Source: Sphingobacterium composti (GTDB lineage Bacteria > Bacteroidota > Bacteroidia > Sphingobacteriales > Sphingobacteriaceae). Taken from it: a DNA stretch of 44,386 nucleotides. Of the stretch, positions 17,127 to 26,898 are shown piece by piece. Every line of letters starts with the position of its first letter. Within the stretch, counting starts at the first letter, position 1. The position numbers and the translations under genes were made by a program. The notes below the pieces were generated by a model, which ran no database searches, was not told the DNA's origin, and worked only from the letters and a program-made list of their open reading frames with translations. Where the stretch lies: contig NZ_WUQZ01000004.1 of assembly GCF_009829075.1 (NCBI RefSeq), positions 1-44,386 on the forward strand. Reading direction: 5' to 3'.

Positions 17127-19322
17127 CTATATGTGTACATTTGAATTCTTTATAGTAGTGAGAAATGATTGCGCTCTTTTCACAAAATCATCCAAAACAT
17201 CCTTTTCAGATTTTATGAAGGCATTGTCTTCAAGACTTCCTATTACAATATTCATTTCATCTTCACATTCATATACCATTGTCCTGAAAGGGTTTTCGTA
17301 ATCTTTTTTGCGGGAATTGTAAATTTCGGAATAAATCCATTGTTGCGTAGCTATACTTTCTTCTATTAACTGGGAGATAAACTGTACGTCCCAGTCAATA
17401 ATTGGATTTTCAGTTAGCTCGGCAAGTGATGCTAAGGCATGTTTCAGTTTTTCTTCTGGATAATTAGCACTCCAATAATGATATTGCTGATGTATTTCGT
17501 TCCAATTTTTAAATCTGTCTGCTTTAATATTTTCATAAAGATTTTTTAGATCATCTTTAGGAACTAGTTGTCCCCCAATATTCTCAAATTCTTTTCTCGT
17601 AGCATTTTTATAGCTTTTAAGTTTAGTTAAGATTTCTGTGAATTCATCAGATGTATCTACGAGTTGTTCAAGGATTTGGGTTACGGCGTAATGGCGGATT
17701 AATTTTTTGAATAAGTTATAGCTTTCTCTTGCTTTCAATAAGACGACTTTTCGTTTAGAGCATTCAACGTTTTCAAGATATATGTCTTGATTAATCCTGA
17801 TTTGATTATCTAGTAAGATTTTTTTACCCTCTATTTTGTAATTAGCCCAATTAGGATATATTGACTTGCCTACTGCTTCTTCAATAATATCTAGAGACTC
17901 AAACATTTCGTTGATTGTATCCGGTGCAAGCACATCATATTCGAGATATTGATTTTTCATTGTCCTCCTATCGCGCGCAACGAATTTTTTTGAATTACGC
18001 ATCACTGCATACATATTGTATAAGAACCAATATCCCGGAACGATAATTAATCTATCATTCTGTACATCAGTACTGATGAGTGAGAATGGAGTTTTTATAT
18101 TCAGTTCATACAAAAAATCACCTTTGACAATGAGTGAATAAGAAGCAAATTTGGAATTATGTTTTAAACTCACGCATAATCCTGGCCAGAAACCACGATT
18201 AGCAATTATTTCTCCATCCGCAGAGCGAGAGTTGTGATTTGACCCTATTGTTGCCCCCGCAGCCATGTTGCTTTGTCCCATGATTAGTGCAGCGCATAAA
18301 AAAGAATTGTTATGATGCTGCTCATGCGCTGGAAAGAGTAATGAATTCAAAACTTCACAACATGAAATTGTTGAGTTGTCACCTAAAAATGAATTTATTA
18401 ATCGAGCGCCATATTTCAATTGTGAAAAAGATGATAAGATGAAACGTACAGCTTTTACACCATAAAAGATGCGACAACCATAGCCAATTATTCCATTAAC
18501 TATTTCGCAACCTTCGCCTATTTGGGTAAAAGCAGTTTCTGTGGAGTGTACAGTGACGTTTTTGAGTTTATTAACACCTTTTATATAGGCATAATCACCA
18601 ATTATCACATCATTGATCATGTTGCTGTTTTTGATTACAACCTGATTGCCAATTTCACTATAATACCCACTTTTTTTAGAAAAAGCTGATTCCGTAATCT
18701 CTATAAATTTGTCTTGTAAAGTTTTGTCATGACGATTGCGTGTCCAAATATACGCATCTGTAGCTTGCATACCATCGAATGGGAGAATAGGTCTTCCACC
18801 ATTTTCATTACATAATTCAATCCATATTCTTTTTTCCTCTGCTTCATCTTCCTTGATAATTCCATTTCCAAATTTGGCATTTTTGCTGGTTTCCATGTCG
18901 TTTATATTTAGCAGGATAACGTCATTTCCTGTTATATAATTTGACATATAGCGTACATGATGAATAGCATTATCATGACCAATTTCACAATTTATAATTT
19001 GACTATTGTAAATTCCAGCAGGTAACTTCAGGTCTTTGTAATCTAAATAGTATGGGCTTAAATTACCTATTCGTATGTGTCCATAGAATTTTGAATTTTT
19101 AACTAAAACAGGATCGAATAGATCAGAAACTAAAATATTCTCCCAGTTGGGAGAATAGTTTTGGTTTTGTATTAAGGCTGATACCTCTGTATCTGTTAAG
19201 TTGCGATATTTTATAGTGGTCTTGTGTTTGTTTGATTGTAGATGGTAAGTGTTGTTAAATTTACCTTCACCTAACCAATCATAACCTAGTTTTTCTAGTG
19301 GTAGTTTGTTTACTTTCCCCAT
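17127..19322 (-). CDS. DUF4954 protein, left-handed beta-helix
   Basis: I recognise this 731-residue protein as DUF4954. Hexapeptide-like repeats with I/V/L every sixth residue run through about 85-125 and 230-380 (IRIGNLSPYYLDYKDLKLPA, VIKNSNMINDVIIGDYAYIK, GIIGYGCRIFYGVKAVRFIL), as in sugar-nucleotide acyl- or nucleotidyltransferases that fold as a left-handed beta-helix. The C-terminal 250 residues are helical and charged. No catalytic motif of a nucleotidyltransferase (GxGxRL/GxGTR) is visible, so the chemistry is unknown. It follows glmS by 2 nt and is surely co-transcribed with it, which points to a job in amino-sugar or UDP-GlcNAc metabolism. Confidence 0.85.
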   Translation of the reverse strand: MGKVNKLPLEKLGYDWLGEGKFNNTYHLQSNKHKTTIKYRNLTDTEVSALIQNQNYSPNWENILVSDLFDPVLVKNSKFYGHIRIGNLSPYYLDYKDLKLPAGIYNSQIINCEIGHDNAIHHVRYMSNYITGNDVILLNINDMETSKNAKFGNGIIKEDEAEEKRIWIELCNENGGRPILPFDGMQATDAYIWTRNRHDKTLQDKFIEITESAFSKKSGYYSEIGNQVVIKNSNMINDVIIGDYAYIKGVNKLKNVTVHSTETAFTQIGEGCEIVNGIIGYGCRIFYGVKAVRFILSSFSQLKYGARLINSFLGDNSTISCCEVLNSLLFPAHEQHHNNSFLCAALIMGQSNMAAGATIGSNHNSRSADGEIIANRGFWPGLCVSLKHNSKFASYSLIVKGDFLYELNIKTPFSLISTDVQNDRLIIVPGYWFLYNMYAVMRNSKKFVARDRRTMKNQYLEYDVLAPDTINEMFESLDIIEEAVGKSIYPNWANYKIEGKKILLDNQIRINQDIYLENVECSKRKVVLLKARESYNLFKKLIRHYAVTQILEQLVDTSDEFTEILTKLKSYKNATRKEFENIGGQLVPKDDLKNLYENIKADRFKNWNEIHQQYHYWSANYPEEKLKHALASLAELTENPIIDWDVQFISQLIEESIATQQWIYSEIYNSRKKDYENPFRTMVYECEDEMNIVIGSLEDNAFIKSEKDVLDDFVKRAQSFLTTIKNSNVHI

Positions 19323-19324
19323 AT

Positions 19325-21166
19325 CTATTCTACTGTTACAGATTTTGCTAAATTTCTGGGCCTATCGACATCTATTTGGCGTTCAATACCAACATAGTAT
19401 GATAAAAGTTGCAACGGAATGGTAGCAAGTATTGGTGCTATAATTTCATGGCTTGCTGGGATTTGAATGTTTTCGTCCGAAAGGCTCATAGCCAGTTGAT
19501 CATCTGCAGTGACTACTGAAATCAGTTTTCCTGAGCGCGCTTTAATCTCTTGCATATTGCTGACAATTTTTTCATGGACTTTATCCTTTGTGGCAATAAA
19601 AACTACAGGAAGCGTGTCATCCACTAAAGCGATAGGACCGTGCTTCATTTCTGCAGCAGGGTAACCTTCAGCGTGGATGTAAGATATTTCTTTTAGTTTC
19701 AATGCGCCTTCTAGTGCAATAGGGAAGTTATACCCACGCCCCAAGAATAGAAAATCTGTGGCATGTTGGTAATTCTTTGCGATATCCTTTATTCCATCGA
19801 CTGTGCTATCTAATATGTATTGTACTTTTTGAGGGACTTCGCTCAATTCTTTTGTTAATTGTTTTCTTAATTCTTCTGATGCTGATTGTTTGAATTCGGC
19901 AAGTTTAATTGCGAATAATAGTAATACTGTTAATTGTGCTGAAAAAGCCTTTGTACTTGCAACACCAATTTCTGGTCCCGCATGTGTGTAAATACCAGCA
20001 TCTGATATCCGTGCTATAGAAGAACCGACAACATTGACAATTCCAAAAATAGTTGCACCTTTTGATTTTGCATTTTCTAAAGCAACTAGTGTATCTGCTG
20101 TTTCACCACTTTGTGAAATAGCGATTATAACGTCATCTGAAGTTATAATTGGGTTGCGGTATCTGAATTCGGAAGCATATTCTACCTCAACATTTACACG
20201 ACATAATTCTTCGATCCAATATTCGGCTAGTAATCCTGCATGCCAACTTGTTCCACATGCAACAATGATTATTCTTCGCGCAGCGATTAATTTATCTTTT
20301 ATTTTATCTAATCCGCTAAGCGTAATGGATAAATTTTCTGGATCCAACCTTCCGCGAAGAGAATCAAAAATAGCTTGTGGTTGTTCGTAGATTTCTTTGA
20401 TCATGAAATGCTCATAGCCACCTTTTTCTATAGCAGCTAATTCAAGGTCAAGTTTTTGCACATAAGGAGTTAATGTTTCATTCCCGAGATTCTTGAGAAT
20501 GAGTTGATCGGCCTTAATTATTGCCAGTTCATAGTCATTAATATATACGACCTCTTTCGTGTATTCTAACATTGGTGAAGCATCTGAACCTAAGAAATGC
20601 TCACCTTTTCCTATTCCTATTACCAAGGGGCTTCCTTTGCGTGCTGCGAAAAGCGTATCTGGATATTCTATTGATAGTATAAGGATTACATAGGCTCCAG
20701 TTACTCTTTTTAATGCGATTCGGATCGCTTCCTCTAATGAGCAATCGTTGTTTTGATAAATGTCTTCTATAAAATTTAATAGAACCTCTGAGTCGGTATC
20801 ACTTTTAAATTGATAACCTTTCTGCAATAATTCTTCTTTAAGAGAAGCATAGTTTTCAATTATGCCATTATGCACAAGGGCTAAATTTCCAGAGTTTGAA
20901 TAATGAGGATGTGCATTTTCATCAGAAGGAACGCCATGTGTAGCCCAACGCGTGTGTCCAATTCCTAATGTTGATTGTGTATCTTTAGTTCTGAACGCTT
21001 CCTCTAATGCTGCAACTTTGCCTGTTTTTTTAACGACTTGAAGGTCGTTAGTCTTGTGAAGTGCTATTCCAGCACTGTCATATCCACGGTATTCTAATTT
21101 TTTTAAGCCACCAATAAGGTATGGATATGCTTGATTTTGTCCAATATATCCGACAATTCCACACAT
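19325..21166 (-). CDS. glmS: Glutamine--fructose-6-phosphate aminotransferase (isomerizing)
   Basis: GlmS makes glucosamine-6-phosphate from fructose-6-phosphate and glutamine, the entry to UDP-GlcNAc, peptidoglycan and LPS. It starts MCGIVGYIG, so C2 is the amidase nucleophile after Met removal. The GATase II domain includes LGIGHTRWATHGVPSDENAH (to about 220); two SIS domains follow, with IIVACGTSWHAGLLAEYWIE and AISQSGETADTLVALENAKS, then GPEIGVASTKAFSAQLTVLL and the C-terminus DVDRPRNLAKSVTVE with the conserved K of the sugar site. At 613 residues it is standard length. The DUF4954 gene follows by 2 nt. Confidence 0.98.
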   Translation of the reverse strand: MCGIVGYIGQNQAYPYLIGGLKKLEYRGYDSAGIALHKTNDLQVVKKTGKVAALEEAFRTKDTQSTLGIGHTRWATHGVPSDENAHPHYSNSGNLALVHNGIIENYASLKEELLQKGYQFKSDTDSEVLLNFIEDIYQNNDCSLEEAIRIALKRVTGAYVILILSIEYPDTLFAARKGSPLVIGIGKGEHFLGSDASPMLEYTKEVVYINDYELAIIKADQLILKNLGNETLTPYVQKLDLELAAIEKGGYEHFMIKEIYEQPQAIFDSLRGRLDPENLSITLSGLDKIKDKLIAARRIIIVACGTSWHAGLLAEYWIEELCRVNVEVEYASEFRYRNPIITSDDVIIAISQSGETADTLVALENAKSKGATIFGIVNVVGSSIARISDAGIYTHAGPEIGVASTKAFSAQLTVLLLFAIKLAEFKQSASEELRKQLTKELSEVPQKVQYILDSTVDGIKDIAKNYQHATDFLFLGRGYNFPIALEGALKLKEISYIHAEGYPAAEMKHGPIALVDDTLPVVFIATKDKVHEKIVSNMQEIKARSGKLISVVTADDQLAMSLSDENIQIPASHEIIAPILATIPLQLLSYYVGIERQIDVDRPRNLAKSVTVE

Positions 21167-21198
21167 ATTTTAATTAAGTTTTTGAGTTAATAGGTGTG

Positions 21199-21206
21199 CA
21201 AATATA
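21199..21206 (-). promoter_or_regulatory. Candidate glmS -7 promoter box
   Basis: On the minus strand TATATTTG fits TAnnTTTG 33 nt ahead of the glmS ATG. No clear -33 TTTG is visible 19-21 nt further upstream, so this is a half match. I see no structure resembling the glmS ribozyme in the short leader. Confidence 0.45.
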
Positions 21207-21365
21207 TGTAAACGCAACCGTTTGTTTTGTGAATTGGAAGCGTCAATAGTTAATAAAGTTTTTATTAATATTTTAAATTTATTGCAATTCAATAATCCTC
21301 ACTAATCATTTATTAAATAATAGATTGTTTAGAACTTTTTTTGAGCTAAATAGTTTAATGAGCTA

Positions 21366-22364
21366 ATGAATGTGAAGATGAAATATTATCGAATCAAACG
21401 AGGTAAAGGCTTTTCGTATCAAGATAAAGAAGGGGAGCCTGTCAAGGATGATAAACTGCTTTCCTTATTCAAATCTTTGGTAATACCGCCTGCATGGACT
21501 CAAGTCGAAATTAATGCTTCGCCACGTGCAAAGATTAGAGCTACAGGATTCGATGCCAAAGGACGAAAACAATACATTTATAACAGTAGCTTTAGACTGC
21601 GTCAAGAGCAAAAGAAATTTGACCGTATTCTTCAATTTGCCAATCAGTTGCCACATATGCGCGCTATCACTGGGCGGCATTTGCGCAAACGTAAATTGGA
21701 TCGCAACAAGGTTTTGGCCTGCATGGTACGACTACTTGATATAGCGTTCTTCAGACCAGGTAGTGATATTTATGCAAAGCAAAATAAAAGTTATGGACTG
21801 ACAACTCTCCGATCTAAGCATTTAAAAATTGAAGGTAATACGATAATGTTTAATTATGTTGGTAAGTCTGCTCAAAAGCAGGAAAAACACATAGTGGACA
21901 AACAGTTATCAAAGATTGTGCGCGAAATAGATGAGCTGCCTGGTTACGAAATATTTAAGTTCATCGATGAAGATGGAAGCATTCAGGATGTCAAAAGTCA
22001 ACACCTTAATGCATACATCCGTGAAGTAATGGGAGAGGAGTTTTCAGCAAAGGATTTTCGTACGTGGGCAGGAACAGTGATTGCGGCTATGAGTTTAGAT
22101 GAATTAGGGGCTATTGAGGAAGTTGATCAACGGAAACTAAACAAAAACATACGCGAAGCGGTTATTAAAGTAAGCGAACGACTGGGCAATACACCAGCAA
22201 TAGCACGTAAATCTTATATCGATCCGCGAATTATTGATAACTATACGAAAGGAAAAACATTATGTTATTTCAAGAAAGAAGTGAATCGGTTATTAAAAAA
22301 GAATGAAAATCTTTCGGTAGAAGAATTAGGTGTACTTTGTTTGCTAAAAAAAAGACTGCAATAA
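21366..22364 (+). CDS. DNA topoisomerase IB (poxvirus-type)
   Basis: The 332-residue protein is a bacterial type IB topoisomerase, which relaxes supercoils by a transient 3'-phosphotyrosine. The N-terminal domain carries LVIPPAWTQVEINASPRAKI and ATGFDAKGRKQYIY. The catalytic domain has YGLTTLRSKHL, the arginine/lysine core, FRTWAGTVIAAMSL and the nucleophile Y284 in ARKSYIDPRI. A second in-frame ATG four codons in (21378) could also be the start. It is the first gene of an end-joining operon: ku begins 12 nt later and ligD follows. Nick sealing and strand swivel fit together functionally, but a direct role in NHEJ is inferred. Confidence 0.95.
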   Translation: MNVKMKYYRIKRGKGFSYQDKEGEPVKDDKLLSLFKSLVIPPAWTQVEINASPRAKIRATGFDAKGRKQYIYNSSFRLRQEQKKFDRILQFANQLPHMRAITGRHLRKRKLDRNKVLACMVRLLDIAFFRPGSDIYAKQNKSYGLTTLRSKHLKIEGNTIMFNYVGKSAQKQEKHIVDKQLSKIVREIDELPGYEIFKFIDEDGSIQDVKSQHLNAYIREVMGEEFSAKDFRTWAGTVIAAMSLDELGAIEEVDQRKLNKNIREAVIKVSERLGNTPAIARKSYIDPRIIDNYTKGKTLCYFKKEVNRLLKKNENLSVEELGVLCLLKKRLQ

Positions 22365-22376
22365 ATTTGGACAATT

Positions 22377-23159
22377 ATGAGAGCAATTTGGAATGGAGCA
22401 ATTGGATTTGGATTAGTAAATATTCCCATCAAGCTGTATTCAGCTACAGAATCAAGCACGTTGGACTTGGATATGTTGGATAAAAAGGATTTGAATAATA
22501 TTCGTTACAAGCGTGTCAACGAAGAGACAGGAAAGGAGGTAGCTTGGGAAAATATCGTCAAAGGCTATAAACTTGATGACAAATATATCGTGTTGGAGGA
22601 TGAAGATTTTGAAGCGGCGAGTCCTGACAAATCCAAAATAATATCCATTATGCAGTTCGTAAAAGAAGCTGAAATTGATTCCGCATTATTCGAAACGCCA
22701 TATTTCTTAGAGCCACAAAAAAATGGTGAGGCAGCGTATAACTTATTGCTGAAAGCCTTATTAAAAACAAAAATGGGTGGAATTGGATCTTTTGTGATGC
22801 GTGAAAGAGAAATATTGGCATTAATTCGTCCTTATGATAATAAAATGTTGATGCTGAATCGAATGCGTTATCCTGAAGAATTGCGTAGCTATGCAGATTT
22901 AAATATCCCGATTCGAAAGGCAACACCAAAGGAAGCAGAACTGAAACTAGCGGAATCGCTGATTAAATCATTGGCAAAACCTTTTGATCCCAAAGACTAT
23001 ACGGATACATACAATGAGAAATTGTTGAAAATAATCAAACAAAAAGCAAAAGGTAAAAAAGTTAAAATATCTGCTGCAAAAGAACCTGATGCAAAAGCAT
23101 CTGATTTGATGGCTATGTTGAAAGCGAGTTTGGAGAAAGGTAAGAAAAACGCAGGTTAG
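22377..23159 (+). CDS. ku: Non-homologous end-joining protein Ku
   Basis: Bacterial Ku forms a homodimeric ring that binds broken DNA ends and recruits LigD. The 260 residues start MRAIWNGAIGFGLVNIPIKL, the hallmark Ku N-terminus (WxGxISFGLVxxPV-like), followed by IRYKRVNEETGKEVAWENIV, KGYKLDDKYIVLEDEDFEA and the core LNRMRYPEEL. The C-terminal tail is basic and lysine-rich (KQKAKGKKVK, KGKKNAG), typical of the DNA-end or LigD contact. It lies 12 nt after the topoisomerase and 14 nt before ligD. Confidence 0.97.
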   Translation: MRAIWNGAIGFGLVNIPIKLYSATESSTLDLDMLDKKDLNNIRYKRVNEETGKEVAWENIVKGYKLDDKYIVLEDEDFEAASPDKSKIISIMQFVKEAEIDSALFETPYFLEPQKNGEAAYNLLLKALLKTKMGGIGSFVMREREILALIRPYDNKMLMLNRMRYPEELRSYADLNIPIRKATPKEAELKLAESLIKSLAKPFDPKDYTDTYNEKLLKIIKQKAKGKKVKISAAKEPDAKASDLMAMLKASLEKGKKNAG

Positions 23160-23173
23160 TAAAGGTCAATACC

Positions 23174-25738
23174 ATGGGACTAGAGGTTTATAATCAAAAG
23201 CGAAATTTCAACGAAACGGCCGAACCCGAAGGTAAGAAATCGCGTAAAAGCAAAAGACTACAGTTTGTGGTACAGCGTCATGCTGCTTCGCGCTTGCATT
23301 ATGATTTTCGATTGGAAGTAGATGGCGTACTCAAAAGTTGGGCAGTACCTAAGGGGCCTTCGTTGAATCCAAATGATAAACGGCTAGCAATGATGGTCGA
23401 AGATCATCCATTTGCTTACCGTACATTTGAAGGGACGATTCCAAAAGGAAATTATGGCGCTGGAGAAGTTGAAATTTGGGATAAAGGCTATTATGAACCA
23501 TTAAATAAAACCAAACGCGTATCTGCAGATAAATTGATGCAGAATGAGCTTGAAGAAGGGTCAATAAAGATTATTCTGCATGGTGAAAAGTTGCAAGGGG
23601 AATTCGCATTGGTAAAAATTAAAAATGCTGATCAGGATAATGCGTGGTTGCTTATCAAACATAAGGATGAGTACGCTGTAACTAATAAATACGACGCTGA
23701 AAAATATACAGATTCTGATTCCAAAGTAACAGCTTACTTAGAAAGTAAAAAAAAAGTTAAGTCCAAAGGGAAAGAAAAAGTTATCACCCTTTCGAAAAAA
23801 TCAACTTCTTCCAATTCTGGAAGAGATAAAAAACTTCCCGAAACCATCACACCAATGCTTTGTAAAGTTACTGATAAGCCCTTTGATAGTGAAGAATGGG
23901 CTTTTGAGATCAAATGGGATGGTTATAGAGCGATAGCAGATTTGCGTAATAACAAAGTTCAACTCTACTCCCGAAATGGTCTTGATTTCTCTCGAAAATT
24001 TCCCAAAATATTCAATGCCTTGAAACTACAATCATATGAAATGGTTTTAGATGGTGAAATCGTAGCGTATGACTCCAATGGAAAGCCAAGTTTTCAGCGC
24101 ATCCAAGATTTAGATGAAGATGATCAACAAGCGGTTATTTTTCAAGTTTTCGATTTATTGTGGCTCAATGGACATTCTACCCAAGATCTGACTTATTTAC
24201 AGCGTAAAGAGCTATTAAGTGAAGCGTTAGTGTCAAATGAGGCCGTTCAATACCATGATTTTGTACTGGAAAAAGGAAATTCTTTTTTTAAGGAAGCTAA
24301 AAATCTTGGTTTAGAAGGCATAATAGCCAAAAAAGTGGATTCTTACTATTCACCCAAAGTCCGAAGTTCGGAATGGTTGAAAATTAAGGTTCAGCAAACG
24401 GAAGAAGCGCTTATTTGTGGTTTTACAGAAGCAAAAGGGGCACGAAGTAAGTTTGGTTCTTTGATTTTGGGGAAATATCTTGGTGAGGAATTGGTGTTTT
24501 GTGGACATGTAGGCACAGGTTTCAAAGAAAAGGACCTAAAAGATTTGCACAGTCAAATGCTACCTTTAGTACGTAAAACTTCACCGTTTAAAAACGTGCC
24601 GAAAACAAATGGCAAAACAACATGGGTAAATCCTGAGCTAATAGCCGAAATCAAGTTTACCGAACTCACCAAAGATTTAATCTATCGACATCCTGTTTTC
24701 TTGCATTTGCGAACCGACAAGGCTTCCAAATCGATTTATTTTTCCTCCGAAGAAAGGCAAATAACAGAAAAATATACTTCTCCTATGAAAACAACTACTT
24801 CTAATAATTCTTCTATCAGGAAGAGAGATATAACCCAAAAGATTGGGTCACAACAATTGAAATTAACGAATCAGGATAAAGTATACTTTCCCGAATTAGG
24901 GATTACCAAAAGTATGGTTATTGATTATTACCAAAATATGGCAACATTCATTTTGCCTCATCTCAAAGACAGACCGCAATCCTTAAATCGATTTCCAAAT
25001 GGCATTAATGGATTGAGTTTTTATCAAAAGGATGCAGCCGAGGAGACACCTAATTGGATTCCCACAGAAGAGATTTTTTCGGAAAGTACGGACAAATACA
25101 TTGATTACTTGGTGTGCAACGATAAAGCGACGATGGCTTATCTGAATAATCTAGGCTGTATAGAGTTTAATCCTTGGACGAGTAAAACTTCAAACCTTGA
25201 TAAGCCATCTTATCTGGTGTTAGATTTGGATCCTTCGGATAATAATTCCTTTGATGATGTCATAGAAGTTGCTCAGGCTGTCAAAATAATCTTGGATCAA
25301 GGTAAAATCGAAGGTTATCCAAAGACTTCAGGCAGTACGGGAATACACATTTATATTCCAATGAATGCCAAATATACCTTTGAGCAAGTCAAAGATTTTG
25401 GACATGTTTTGATGCAAATGGTACAGATGAAATTGCCTAAGTTAACTACTTTGGAAAGAAGCTTGCAAAAGCGTGATAAAAGTAAAATATATCTCGATTA
25501 TTTACAAAATCGTCGTGGACAGACTTTAGCAAGTGTGTATAGCCTCCGACCTAAAAAAGAGGCGACAGTTTCTATGCCCTTGACTTGGGATGAAGTCAAA
25601 TCTGGATTGAAGCCTACTTATTTTACCATATTCAATGCCTTGGATAGGATAAAAGAAAAAGGCGATTTATTTAAACCAGTATTGGGAAAGGGAATAGATA
25701 TTTTGAAAGCGATTAAAAATCTTGAATACGAAAATTAA
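23174..25738 (+). CDS. ligD: ATP-dependent DNA ligase D (phosphoesterase-ligase-polymerase)
   Basis: The 854-residue LigD has its three domains in the order phosphoesterase (about 25-155, QRHAASRLHYDFRLEVDGVL with the catalytic His), ATP-dependent ligase (about 220-540, with the adenylated K247 in FEIKWDGYRA and the motif GLEGIIAKKV), and archaeo-eukaryotic primase-type polymerase (about 560-850, with the metal aspartates in YLVLDLDPSD near 684-686 and SGSTGIHIYIPM). It trims, fills and seals double-strand breaks held by Ku. Linkers between domains are lysine/serine-rich. It is 14 nt after ku and 19 nt before the DUF421 gene. Confidence 0.97.
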   Translation: MGLEVYNQKRNFNETAEPEGKKSRKSKRLQFVVQRHAASRLHYDFRLEVDGVLKSWAVPKGPSLNPNDKRLAMMVEDHPFAYRTFEGTIPKGNYGAGEVEIWDKGYYEPLNKTKRVSADKLMQNELEEGSIKIILHGEKLQGEFALVKIKNADQDNAWLLIKHKDEYAVTNKYDAEKYTDSDSKVTAYLESKKKVKSKGKEKVITLSKKSTSSNSGRDKKLPETITPMLCKVTDKPFDSEEWAFEIKWDGYRAIADLRNNKVQLYSRNGLDFSRKFPKIFNALKLQSYEMVLDGEIVAYDSNGKPSFQRIQDLDEDDQQAVIFQVFDLLWLNGHSTQDLTYLQRKELLSEALVSNEAVQYHDFVLEKGNSFFKEAKNLGLEGIIAKKVDSYYSPKVRSSEWLKIKVQQTEEALICGFTEAKGARSKFGSLILGKYLGEELVFCGHVGTGFKEKDLKDLHSQMLPLVRKTSPFKNVPKTNGKTTWVNPELIAEIKFTELTKDLIYRHPVFLHLRTDKASKSIYFSSEERQITEKYTSPMKTTTSNNSSIRKRDITQKIGSQQLKLTNQDKVYFPELGITKSMVIDYYQNMATFILPHLKDRPQSLNRFPNGINGLSFYQKDAAEETPNWIPTEEIFSESTDKYIDYLVCNDKATMAYLNNLGCIEFNPWTSKTSNLDKPSYLVLDLDPSDNNSFDDVIEVAQAVKIILDQGKIEGYPKTSGSTGIHIYIPMNAKYTFEQVKDFGHVLMQMVQMKLPKLTTLERSLQKRDKSKIYLDYLQNRRGQTLASVYSLRPKKEATVSMPLTWDEVKSGLKPTYFTIFNALDRIKEKGDLFKPVLGKGIDILKAIKNLEYEN

Positions 25739-25757
25739 TTCTATGAAAGCTTAAATT

Positions 25758-26408
25758 ATGGAAGATGAATTTTTATTAGAAATATTATACCGCACCTGCA
25801 TTATGTTTGTGGTCATCTTATTGGTGCTGAGGTTATCTGGACGAAGAGGAGTACGTCAATTGACGCTTTTTGAAGTGGCGATTATTTTAGGGATGGGATC
25901 TGCGGCAGGAGATCCGATGTTTCAAGAAGAGGTGCCTTTGCTGTATGGTGTGACTGTTCTTTTTACGATTTTGGTGATATATAAAGGAGTGACATTGTTG
26001 AGTGTGCGTTTGAAATTTCTGCATGAAATTTTGGAAGGTAAATCTATGGTCATTGTACAAGAAGGTGAGTTCGAAATTAAACATGAAAAAGATGCTGATT
26101 TCTCTCAAATGGAATTTTTTGCAGAACTACGAAATCAATCCGTAGAACATTTGGGACAAGTACGTTATGCGTTACTTGAAACCGACGCCACATTAAGTGT
26201 TTTATTTTATCCTGACGATGATGTTAAATACGGATTGCCTTTATTTCCTAATCATTATAAAGCAATCAAAACTTTACCCATTAATAAACCTTGTGCTTGT
26301 ATGTTTTGTGGTAGAGTAGAAGAAGAATTACTAGCGATAGATGCGGTTTGTCCGCGATGTCAGCATAAAGAATGGGCTTTAGCGCTGAATACGAAACGAA
26401 TATCTTAG
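25758..26408 (+). CDS. DUF421 (YetF/YcaP-type) membrane protein with a cysteine cluster
   Basis: The 216 residues start with two to three transmembrane segments (about 8-25, 38-55 and 58-80; FVVILLVLRLSGRRGVRQLT and LFEVAIILGMGSAAGDPMF) and the soluble DUF421 domain (EILEGKSMVIVQEGEFEIKH, FFAELRNQSVEHLGQVRYAL). The C-terminus adds C179, C181, C184 and C198-P-R-C201, a spacing that suggests a zinc ribbon. DUF421 proteins have no settled function. Its place 19 nt after ligD suggests co-transcription with the NHEJ operon, though it may simply be a passenger gene. Confidence 0.85.
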   Translation: MEDEFLLEILYRTCIMFVVILLVLRLSGRRGVRQLTLFEVAIILGMGSAAGDPMFQEEVPLLYGVTVLFTILVIYKGVTLLSVRLKFLHEILEGKSMVIVQEGEFEIKHEKDADFSQMEFFAELRNQSVEHLGQVRYALLETDATLSVLFYPDDDVKYGLPLFPNHYKAIKTLPINKPCACMFCGRVEEELLAIDAVCPRCQHKEWALALNTKRIS

Positions 26409-26606
26409 GTTTTAATATTTTTGGAATGATTTTCCACTTAGCCCGTCATCTCGACGAAAGGAGAGATCTATAGGTCATATTTCTACCAATTATAGATAAT
26501 TTTTAGATTTCTCTCTTCGCTATGCTTCGTTCGAAAAGTCGTTTAAATGAAACAAATCGTAGTAATTATATAACATTAATGCTAGTGCCTTTAATTTTAG
26601 AAAATT

Positions 26607-26672
26607 GTCGCCTCACAAACTTTCGCGTAATTGTACGAATGGAAATCCATTGTTGCGAAAGTTTTCAGCGAC
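26607..26672. repeat. Nested palindrome in the repeat region
   Basis: Three concentric arms pair: GTCGC (26607-26611) with GCGAC (26668-26672), AACTTTCGC (26618-26626) with GCGAAAGTT (26655-26663), and ATGGA with TCCAT (26639-26650). The nested pairing is unlikely by chance. Confidence 0.75.
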
Positions 26673-26898
26673 ACGGTTTTGCTTCCTTTTGACAAGACAA
26701 AAGGGAGAGCCCCTCGCGGCTTGAGCGAGAATATTTTTGTTTAGATTTCACTCTTCACTATACTTCGTTCGAAAAGACGTGTTTCTTATAAAGAATCTCC
26801 TTTAGTTCGTCATCTCGACGTAAGGAGAGACCTCTAGATTTTAATTCTCTTTTTATAAGAGTTTATATCGAATAGTCAATTTCAAAAACAAAAAATAA

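Noticed and set aside
21167..21365. glmS ribozyme or riboswitch
   Set aside because: The leader between the -7 box and the ATG is only about 30 nt and has no ribozyme-like structure.
26444..26834. CRISPR array
   Set aside because: There are only two copies of each arm, in mirrored order, with unequal spacers, so they are REP-like elements.
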